A stretch of 64,000 nt of DNA, taken from contig RPFO01000156.1 in assembly GCA_009746045.1 (NCBI GenBank), positions 444,278-508,277 on the forward strand, in the 5' to 3' direction. Position numbers and translations under genes: made by a program. The notes beneath the pieces are model-generated. The model saw nothing but the letters and a program-made list of their open reading frames with translations. It searched no databases and had not been told where the DNA came from. Positions 51,701 to 63,700 of this stretch are shown here, piece after piece; positions within the stretch are counted from its first letter, which is position 1, and the number at the start of each line of letters is the position of its first letter. The stretch comes from Mesostigma viride (lineage: Eukaryota; Streptophyta; Mesostigmatophyceae; Mesostigmatales; Mesostigmataceae).

Positions 51701-54700
51701 CACTTGTCTCTATGGCATGGATAACAAAGCCACTCACTTGTCTCCTCTATGGCATGGATAACAAAGCCACTCACTTGTCTCTATGGCATGGATAACAAAG
51801 CCACTCACTTGTCTCTATGGCATGGATAACAAAGCCACTCACTTGTCTCTATGGCATGGATAACAAAGCCACTCACTTGTCTCTATGGCATGGATAACAA
51901 AGCCACTCACTTGTCTCCTCTATGGCATGGATAACAAAGCCACTCACTTGTCTCTATGGCATGGATAACAAAGCCACTCACTTGTCTCCTCTATGGCATG
52001 GATAACAAAGCCACTCACTTGTCTCCTCTATGGCATGGATAACAAAGCCACTCACTTGTCTCCTCTATGGCATGGATAACAAAGCCACTCACTTGTCTCC
52101 TCTATGGCATGGATAACAAAGCCACTCACTTGTCTCTATGGCATGGATAACAAAGCCACTCACTTGTCTCTATGGCATGGATAACAAAGCCACTCACTTG
52201 TCTCCTCTATGGCATGGATAACAAAGCCACTCACTTGTCTCTATGGCATGGATAACAAAGCCACTCACTTGTCTCCTCTATGGCATGGATAACAAAGCCA
52301 CTCACTTGTCTCTATGGCATGGATAACAAAGCCACTCACTTGTCTCTATGGCATGGATAACAAAGCCACTCACTTGTCTCCTCTATGGCATGGATAACAA
52401 AGCCACTCACTTGTCTCCTCTATGGCATGGATAACAAAGCCACTCACTTGTCTCCTCTATGGCATGGATAACAAAGCCACTCACTTGTCTCTATGGCATG
52501 GATAACAAAGCCACTCACTTGTCTCTCTATGGCATGGATAACAAAGCCACTCACTTGTCTCTATGGCATGGATAACAAAGCCACTCACTTGTCTCCTCTA
52601 TGGCATGGATAACAAAGCCACTCACTTGTCTCTATGGCATGGATAACAAAGCCACTCACTTGTCTCTATGGCATGGATAACAAAGCCACTCACTTGTCTC
52701 CTCTATGGCATGGATAACAAAGCCACTCACTTGTCTCTATGGCATGGATAACAAAGCCACTCACTTGTCTCTATGGCATGGATAACAAAGCCACTCACTT
52801 GTCTCTATGGCATGGATAACAAAGCCACTCACTTGTCTCCTCTATGGCATGGATAACAAAGCCACTCACTTGTCTCCTCTATGGCATGGATAACAAAGCC
52901 ACTCACTTGTCTCCTCTATGGCATGGATAACAAAGCCACTCACTTGTCTCTATGGCATGGATAACAAAGCCACTCACTTGTCTCTATGGCATGGATAACA
53001 AAGCCACTCACTTGTCTCTATGGCATGGATAACAAAGCCACTCACTTGTCTCCTCTATGGCATGGATAACAAAGCCACTCACTTGTCTCTATGGCATGGA
53101 TAACAAAGCCACTCACTTGTCTCTATGGCATGGATAACAAAGCCACTCACTTGTCTCCTCTATGGCATGGATAACAAAGCCACTCACTTGTCTCTATGGC
53201 ATGGATAACAAAGCCACTCACTTGTCTCTATGGCATGGATAACAAAGCCACTCACTGTCTCTATGGCATGGATAACAAAGCCACTCACTTGTCTCCTCTA
53301 TGGCATGGATAACAAAGCCACTCACTTGTCTCCTCTATGGCATGGATAACAAAGCCACTCACTTGTCTCCTCTATGGCATGGATAACAAAGCCACTCACT
53401 TGTCTCCTCTATGGCATGGATAACAAAGCCACTCACTTGTCTCTATGGCATGGATAACAAAGCCACTCACTTGTCTCTATGGCATGGATAACAAAGCCAC
53501 TCACTTGTCTCTATGGCATGGATAACAAAGCCACTCACTTGTTCCTCTATGGCATGGATAACAAAGCCACTCACTTGTCTCCTCTATGGCATGGATAACA
53601 AAGCCACTCACTTGTCTCTATGGCATGGATAACAAAGCCACTCACTTGTCTCCTCTATGGCATGGATAACAAAGCCACTCACTTGTCTCCTCTATGGCAT
53701 GGATAACAAAGCCACTCACTTGTCTCCTCTATGGCATGGATAACAAAGCCACTCACTTGTCTCTATGGCATGGATAACAAAGCCACTCACTTGTCTCTAT
53801 GGCATGGATAACAAAGCCACTCACTTGTCTCTATGGCATGGATAACAAAGCCACTCACTTGTCTCTATGGCATGGATAACAAAGCCACTCACTTGTCTCC
53901 TCTATGGCATGGATAACAAAGCCACTCACTTGTCTCTATGGCATGGATAACAAAGCCACTCACTTGTCTCCTCTATGGCATGGATAACAAAGCCACTCAC
54001 TTGTCTCTATGGCATGGATAACAAAGCCACTCACTTGTCTCTATGGCATGGATAACAAAGCCACTCACTTGTCTCCTCTATGGCATGGATAACAAAGCCA
54101 CTCACTTGTCTCCTCTATGGCATGGATAACAAAGCCACTCACTTGTCTCCTCTATGGCATGGATAACAAAGCCACTCACCTGTCTCTATGGCATGGATAA
54201 CAAAGCCACTCACTTGTCTCTCTATGGCATGGATAACAAAGCCACTCACTTGTCTCTATGGCATGGATAACAAAGCCACTCACTTGTCTCCTCTATGGCA
54301 TGGATAACAAAGCCACTCACTTGTCTCTATGGCATGGATAACAAAGCCACTCACTTGTCTCTATGGCATGGATAACAAAGCCACTCACTTGTCTCCTCTA
54401 TGGCATGGATAACAAAGCCACTCACTTGTCTCTATGGCATGGATAACAAAGCCACTCACTTGTCTCTATGGCATGGATAACAAAGCCACTCACTTGTCTC
54501 TATGGCATGGATAACAAAGCCACTCACTTGTCTCCTCTATGGCATGGATAACAAAGCCACTCACTTGTCTCCTCTATGGCATGGATAACAAAGCCACTCA
54601 CTTGTCTCCTCTATGGCATGGATAACAAAGCCACTCACTTGTCTCTATGGCATGGATAACAAAGCCACTCACTTGTCTCTATGGCATGGATAACAAAGCC

Positions 54701-57700
54701 ACTCACTTGTCTCTATGGCATGGATAACAAAGCCACTCACTTGTCTCCTCTATGGCATGGATAACAAAGCCACTCACTTGTCTCTATGGCATGGATAACA
54801 AAGCCACTCACTTGTCTCTATGGCATGGATAACAAAGCCACTCACTTGTCTCCTCTATGGCATGGATAACAAAGCCACTCACTTGTCTCTATGGCATGGA
54901 TAACAAAGCCACTCACTTGTCTCTATGGCATGGATAACAAAGCCACTCACTTGTCTCTATGGCATGGATAACAAAGCCACTCACTTGTCTCCTCTATGGC
55001 ATGGATAACAAAGCCACTCACTTGTCTCCTCTATGGCATGGATAACAAAGCCACTCACTTGTCTCCTCTATGGCATGGATAACAAAGCCACTCACTTGTC
55101 TCCTCTATGGCATGGATAACAAAGCCACTCACTTGTCTCTATGGCATGGATAACAAAGCCACTCACTTGTCTCTATGGCATGGATAACAAAGCCACTCAC
55201 CTGTCTCTATGGCATGGATAACAAAGCCACTCACTTGTTTCCTCTATGGCATGGATAACAAAGCCACTCACTTGTCTCCTCTATGGCATGGATAACAAAG
55301 CCACTCACTGTCTCTATGGCATGGATAACAAAGCCACTCACTTGTCTCCTCTATGGCATGGATAACAAAGCCACTCACTTGTCTCCTCTATGGCATGGAT
55401 AACAAAGCCACTCACTTGTCTCCTCTATGGCATGGATAACAAAGCCACTCACTTGTCTCTATGGCATGGATAACAAAGCCACTCACTTGTCTCTATGGCA
55501 TGGATAACAAAGCCACTCACTTGTCTCTATGGCATGGATAACAAAGCCACTCACCTGTCTCTATGGCATGGATAACAAAGCCACTCACTTGTTTCCTCTA
55601 TGGCATGGATAACAAAGCCACTCACCTGTCTCCTCTATGGCATGGATAACAAAGCCACTCACTTGTCTCTATGGCATGGATAACAAAGCCACTCACCTGT
55701 CTCTATGGCATGGATAACAAAGCCACTCACTTGTCTCCTCTATGGCATGGATAACAAAGCCACTCACTTGTTTCCTCTATGGCATGGATAACAAAGCCAC
55801 TCACTTGTCTCTATGGCATGGATAACAAAGCCACTCACTTGTCTCTATGGCATGGATAACAAAGCCACTCACTTGTCTCCTCTATGGCATGGATAACAAA
55901 GCCACTCACTTGTCTCTATGGCATGGATAACAAAGCCACTCACTTGTCTCTATGGCATGGATAACAAAGCCACTCACTTGTCTCCTCTATGGCATGGATA
56001 ACAAAGCCACTCACTTGTCTCTATGGCATGGATAACAAAGCCACTCACTTGTCTCTATGGCATGGATAACAAAGCCACTCACCTGTCTCTATGGCATGGA
56101 TAACAAAGCCACTCACCTGTCTCTATGGCATGGATAACAAAGCCACTCACCTGTCTCTATGGCATGGATAACAAAGCCACTCACTTGTCTCCTCTATGTC
56201 ATGGATAACAAAGCCACTCACTTGTCTCTATGGCATGGATAACAAAGCCACTCACCTGTCTCTGTGGCATGGATAACAAAGCCACTCACCTGTCTCTATG
56301 GCATGGATAACAAAGCCACTCACCTGTCTCTATGGCATGGATAACAAAGCCACTCACTTGTCTCCTCTATGTCATGGATAACAAAGCCACTCACTTGTCT
56401 CTATGGCATGGATAACAAAGCCACTCACCTGTCTCTATGGCATGGATAACAAAGCCACTCACTTGTCTCCTCTATGGCATGGATAACAAAGCCACTCACT
56501 TGTCTCCTCTATGGCATGGATAACAAAGCCACTCACTTGTCTCTATGGCACGGATAACAAAGCCACTCACTTGTCTCCTCTATGGCACGGATAACAAAGC
56601 CACTCACTTGTCTCCTCTATGGCACGGATAACAAAGCCACTCACTTGTCTCCTCTATGGCATGGATAACAAAGCCACTCACTTGTCTCTATGGCATGGAT
56701 AACAAAGCCACTCACTTGTCTCTATGGCATGGATAACAAAGCCACTCACTTGTCTCCTCTATGGCATGGATGACAAAGCCACTCACTTGTCTCTATGGCA
56801 TGGATAACAAAGCCACTCACTTGTCTCTATGGCATGGATAACAAAGCCACTCACTTGTCTCCTCTATGGCATGGATGACAAAGCCACTCACTTGTCTCCT
56901 CTATGGCATGGATAACAAAGCCACTCACTTGTCTCTATGGCATGGATAACAAAGCCACTCACTTGTCTCCTCTATGGCATGGATAACAAAGCCACTCACT
57001 TGTCTCCTCTATGGCATGGATAACAAAGCCACTCACTTGTCTCTATGGCATGGATAACAAAGCCACTCACTTGTCTCCTCTATGGCATGGATAACAAAGC
57101 CACTCACTTGTCTCTATGGCATGGATAACAAAGCCACTCACTTGTCTCTATGGCATGGATAACAAAGCCACTCACTTGTCTCTATGGCATGGATAACAAA
57201 GCCACTCACTTGTCTCCTCTATGGCATGGATAACAAAGCCACTCACTTGTCTCCTCTATGGCATGGATAACAAAGCCACTCACTTGTCTCCTCTATGGCA
57301 TGGATAACAAAGCCACTCACTTGTCTCTATGGCATGGATAACAAAGCCACTCACTTGTCTCCTCTATGGCATGGATAACAAAGCCACTCACTTGTCTCTA
57401 TGGCATGGATAACAAAGCCACTCACTTGTCTCCTCTATGGCATGGATAACAAAGCCACTCACTTGTCTCCTCTATGGCATGGATAACAAAGCCACTCACT
57501 TGTCTCCTCTATGGCATGGATAACAAAGCCACTCACCTGTCTCTATGGCATGGATAACAAAGCCACTCACTTGTCTCCTCTATGGCATGGATAACAAAGC
57601 CACTCACTTGTCTCTATGGCATGGATAACAAAGCCACTCACCTGTCTCCTCTATGGCATGGATAACAAAGCCACTCACTTGTCTCCTCTATGGCATGGAT

Positions 57701-60700
57701 AACAAAGCCACTCACTTGTCTCCTCTATGGCATGGATAACAAAGCCACTCACTTGTCTCCTCTATGGCATGGATAACAAAGCCACTCACTTGTCTCCTCT
57801 ATGGCATGGATAACAAAGCCACTCACCTGTCTCTATGGCATGGATAACAAAGCCACTCACTTGTCTCCTCTATGGCATGGATAACAAAGCCACTCACTTG
57901 TCTCTATGGCATGGATAACAAAGCCACTCACCTGTCTCCTCTATGGCATGGATAACAAAGCCACTCACTTGTCTCCTCTATGGCATGGATAACAAAGCCA
58001 CTCACCTGTCTCTATGGCATGGATAACAAAGCCACTCACTTGTCTCCTCTATGGCATGGATAACAAAGCCACTCACTTGTCTCCTCTATGGCATGGATAA
58101 CAAAGCCACTCACCTGTCTCTATGGCATGGATAACAAAGCCACTCACTTGTCTCTATGGCATGGATAACAAAGCCACTCACTTGTCTCTATGGCATGGAT
58201 AACAAAGCCACTCACCTGTCTCTCTTTGAGCTCCTCTTCGCTGACGTTGCCCGACATGACCTTGCTCAGCTGGTCGTAGCACCTGCAGGGGGGGGGGGGG
58301 GGGGGGGGGCGCATGTGTGATCATTGGGGCATATCACCACAAAGATTCTTCAGGACTCTGCGTCAAACCCAACAAGCTACGACGGCAAACTCGGGCCATT
58401 CTGCATTCAAACAGCATTGTCAGAGCATCCACTTTCGCACTTTCCCACCTAACCCCCCCCCAAGGAAACAGGGCTAGTCAGTATCTTCAGGGAGTTTTCG
58501 GGGAATGAAATGGTACAGTCTGACCCTTCCCCTGTTTCCTCCCTTTCTTTCTCCTTGTCACACCAAACCTGGACCGGCCAGCGGGATTTGTTTCAAAAAC
58601 GGCAGCGCGGGAGCAGTAACTCCCTCTTTTTGGCTTGCCGCCCCCCCCAGTCAGCGTCCCCCACCTGCTCATATGGAAGCCCTAGACTCGTCACTATAGC
58701 ATTAGCTTCTTTCACCAAAACCACCCCTATGCCCCCAACCGTGAGCTTCTCGTTCTCCAATAACTGATATTACAGCTATTGACACAATCACTGCAACCAC
58801 CGCTGTAACCCACCGGCGCACCACCTCCTTAAGCTCCGCGTTCTCCTATACCTGAAATCCTCAGTACCATTACTAGTGTTAATAATGGTTAATATGACCC
58901 ACCTGCGCACTCCCTCCTTGAGCTCCTCGTTCTCCGGGTCGTGCTTCAAGCCCTCCTGTTGGTGTGGGGATGTGGGAACACAAGTGGCCACATGGGTGGG
59001 CATGTGGGTGGGCATATTGGTGGGCATATTGGTGGGCATGTGGGTGGGCATATTGGTGGGCATATTGGTGGGCATATTGGTGGGCATGTGGGTGGGCATG
59101 CGGGTGGGCATGTGGGTGGGCATGTGGGTGGGCATGTGGGTGGGCATGTGGGTGGGCATGTGGGTGGGCATGCGGGTGGGCAAAAGGGTGTGTTCATGCT
59201 TGCGGTGAATAGGGGTGCGGTGGTGGGGTATAACCCGCTGCTCGTCCAATTTGTTGCAAAATAATACCAGTACGGGCTCATGAGCCACATCCTCACAATG
59301 AACTGCCTGACAAAATCGCTAGTGAGGCTACTGCTACACATCATATGATTATTGTGGTACATTGGATGCATTACTAATTACCGTGGCCAAGACATCTGCC
59401 CCCTCCCCTGGTACGCAGCGAACACTTTCTCATACTTAATTCAAATGAAGCTACCACTTCGCTGCTTACCGATGCCCCAAATCTCCAATGCCCTCCCTTC
59501 CAACCTGGTGCGTGGCGAGCGATCGTGTGGCTATTAATGAGTCTTAAAGCAGACCAACTTGAAACATGACCAATACTACTCGACCCTACCCACCCTGGTA
59601 CGCGGCGAGCACTCGTCTGGCTATTCATGAGTCTTACAGCGGACCGACTTGCGCACAAACAAGGGTCTAGGGCAGCAGCTCTGCTACAACAGCATCCATA
59701 ACCTTACTCCCTCGCATCGGCACCCCAGCCCGCTCACCAAATCCGTTGCGAGCGCCTTCCCATGCTAAAATTATGCTACTATCGCTTAGCTACCAGCAAC
59801 AACAAAATAGCCCCGATTCTAACGACGTTCCTGGTAGGTTGCGAGCGCCTTCCCATCTTCAAGTTATGCTGCTGTCGCTTAGCTAACAGAAACAACAACA
59901 AATGAGCGATTCTAACGACGTTACTCTTTACCCACCTGGTAGGTTGCGAGCGCCTTCTCGTAGTCGCGCATGAAGAACTGTGCGTGGCCCTTGCGCGAGT
60001 ACCCCTTGCCAAAGTTGGGCGCCATCTCGATGCACTTGTCGGCATCTTTGAGAGACTCCGGGAACGCCCCCAGCTTGGCGTAGCACGCCGCGCGGTTGCT
60101 GTACAGCCTGTAGTCGCTCGGGTCGCGCTTCATCGCGTCGCTGTAGAAGGTGACGGCCTCGGGGTACTGCTGCGCGCGGAACGCCTCGTTGCCTGCGGGC
60201 GGCCGTCACCATGGGGAAAAAAGGTTTGAACACGCAGTTTGGAAAAGAACAGACAAACCATTAATTAATTAATTAATTAGGAACATAACTCCGTTGGGAG
60301 TATATGTAGCGCATAGCCCAGAGAAGGGGCATATGGCCTATCATACATTCTAAGCTACTTCCTGCAAGGGTGGGAATGTAAACGACCCTTGCTCTAGGTG
60401 CACCAGGGCACTTGCAGCCCCATGATCTTTGACAAACCATGCTCCTTGAGAATCTGAGTTGTGAGAAAGAACAAACAAACCATATCCCTTAAAATCAGGT
60501 CTGAAAAAGAACAGACTAACCATGTCCCTGAAGAATCAGTTCTATAAAGGACCCTATCCCTTCAGAAGATACCGGCCAAAACCCCTAGGAAAAAAGCAGC
60601 AGCGGGTGTTACAGAGACCATGGCTACAATATCTGCCCACAGTTAAGGAGCGATATAAAAGAGAGAGAGAGATACCAACCACGTTATGCAGTAAAAACAT

Positions 60701-63700
60701 CAAGAAGTAAAATGACACACCGCATGCATCACACGGTATGGAAAAAGAACAAGACAAAAACTGGACAAAAAGAAAAATCCGATTGACGAGATAGCAGCAA
60801 CAGCGGTGGGTAGTAGATAATAATAGTGACAGGTGCATGCGCATCGCTGAACTACGCCATAGCCAGGGCTGCCTGGATACTAGCCAGATGCACCGACCAA
60901 ACCCACCCGACCGACACCCACGGCGATGACGAATGCCACGCACCATAATTGCCAATATCCCTTCTCGAAAAACTACAAGTACGCATCGTTGTCCCTGGCC
61001 TGCTCTGCCGGCTTGGGCGGATTCATAACCCTGGTAGAAACATACAGAAAACCCACCGGGCTACCCATTACCCCACCCCCCACATACCCTTCTCCCTTGC
61101 CTCCTCGGCCAGCTTCGGGCCTACCAAGAGTTAGATAAACCAACACCTGACAAGTGATCATGCAACCATTATCCATCATGCACAAAAATAACGTGACTAC
61201 ATGGGTAACCAAGATTATACTATGATACTATATCAATGAGGTGTACTATACTACAATAACGTGACTACATGGGTAATCAAGATTATACTATGATACTATA
61301 TCAATGAGGTGTACTATACTACAATAACGTGACTACATGGGTAATCAAGATTATACTACGATACTATATCAATGAGGTGTACTATACTACAATAACGTGA
61401 CTACATGGGTAATCAAGATTATACTACGATACTATATCAATGAGGTGTACTATACTACAATAACGTGACTACATGGGTAATCAAGATTATACTACGATAC
61501 TATATCAATGAGGTGTACTACACTAGAATAACGTGACTACATGGGTAATCAAGATTATACTACGATACTATATCAATCAGGTGTACTATACTACAATAAC
61601 GTGACTACATGGGTAATCAAGATTATACTACGATGCTATATCAATGAGGTGTACTATACTACAATAACGTGACTACATGGGTAATCAAGATTATACTACG
61701 ATGCTATATCCATGAGGTGCACTATACTACTACACTTTATCAATGAGACAACCAGCGCAGGCCAGAAACGATATACTACTATATATATTCATTGCGAATG
61801 ATAAATTACGGAGGTGAGCTTGGCATATATATGGGGGGACCAAGTGGATTATAAAACCCAACATGGCGACACACCCTCCTCTCGTGCCTCCTTGAAGCGC
61901 TCGGGTTTCAAATGGCACTAGCCTCCTTGATATCATATAGCCTCCTTGATATCATATAGCACTAGCCTCCTTGACGCGCTCGGGTTTCATATCGCACTAG
62001 CCAGATACACGAACGTGGACCACCCAACCACCGCCCATGCCCGCGAGAGAGTGGCCCACGCACCCTTCTCCCTCGCCTCCTCAGCCAGCTTGGGATCGAT
62101 GTAGTCCTTGGCCTCCTGCTCCGCCTTGGCCCTCTCAGCCTGCTGCAGCCGCTTGAGCGTGTCCGGGTTGCGGTGCTCCGTGAGCGCCTTCTGGTACGCC
62201 TCGATGGCAGGCGTGTAGTCGCTGGCGCACGTCACCATCTTCATCAGCGCGTTGCCCTTGCGCGTGTACGCCTTGCTGATCTGCTTGTAGTCGGCGTGGA
62301 CGCGGCGGCCAAGCTCCACCGCGTCGTCGCAGTCCTTGATACACTCGGAGTACTGGGGGATGGAAGGGGGTGGGGGTGGGGGTGGGGTGGGGGGATATAG
62401 AGGACGTTAGGTGAGAAATTCTGAAGTCATTTTGCGTCATCACAGTCCATGACTGAAAAATAAAGGGAAACAACGTGAAGCAGTACCAAGAACGGAAACT
62501 TCGACCCCTACACAGAACGAGAATGAGCGAGGGCGCCCTAGCGTCTCTCGTAGTCCTTGATGCGCTCGGAATACTGGGGAAAAGGGGGCGAGAGGGGAGG
62601 GATAGGGGACATGACGTTGCAAGCGCAGAAGAGGAAGGTAGGGGGGTATAAAGCAGGGAGGGGAAAGATAGGGCACAAAACGTCCCAGGAGATAGGGAGG
62701 GGGGCGGGTAGGGATAGGGGGCCAGGGGCATGAGGGGGGGAAGGTGTGGGGAGGAAAGAGGGAAAGGAGGAGGAGGGGAAATGGATCAGGGGGGGGATGA
62801 AGGGGGGGGGGGGGGGCACGCGGTCAGCTGCTTTGAAACAAACATGACCCCAAATGGATCAATGGATGCCTGCGAAACAATTTTGTGCCTGAGCGTCTCT
62901 ATGTGCGCGTGTATACACGCGCGGGCGTCAAGGCGTCAACATGCTTGGGGTGAAACGAAAATATATGGGGGCATAGATGGCTACTGCCACTGAAACCGGA
63001 AAGCGACGGGGAGGGCGGGGGGGGGGGGAAAGCAAAAGGAAACAGAACATGCAGAACAACTGGACAAAGAAATGGATGGGGACACCCAAAGGCACCCATG
63101 CCTTTCCACCACAGCGTCATTTGCAAAAAGACCCGGAAGGACCTATCAACTTCGAGCCCTGCAGCAGTTGCGTTGTGACAACGGGTGGGCAAGATACGGA
63201 AGCAGGCAACGGAAAAGACTGGACACATTTCCAGGTATCGTAGTGGTCAAAATCACTTTGCGTCTAACTACTTTGCCAATCGACCTCGCAAACTGCTATT
63301 AATGGGCTTCATTTTGGGTCGCAAAGTTCAAAAGTTACCGCGCCGCGCCAGCGCCCGCGCCGCGCCGGGCCTTTAGAGCCAAGTATCGTAACTTGGCTAG
63401 CGAACGCGTCGCGCCACAATTTTCGCGCCCTGTCATTTGAAAGGTTTTTTCAAACTTCGAAGGCTTGTGCAGACTGCACGGTGTGACTCGTGAGGCACGA
63501 TTGCAGACTTTCAATACATTCTGGGCTACTGCCGGCCTGCAAGGCCGTAGGGTGTAATCTACAGGTCCAGTCATCCTTAGTGCTAATGCTACAACACTCC
63601 ACACCGACTAACATGCATTACCGCGTGAGTTATAATAAATCCTTACGGTATTTAATGAAGTAATATACCATGAGTGCTCAGCATTGATAGGCCGGCTATC

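Noticed and set aside
47205-58215. CRISPR-like regular repeats
   Set aside because: Units are contiguous with no unique spacers, and the array lies in a eukaryotic intron.
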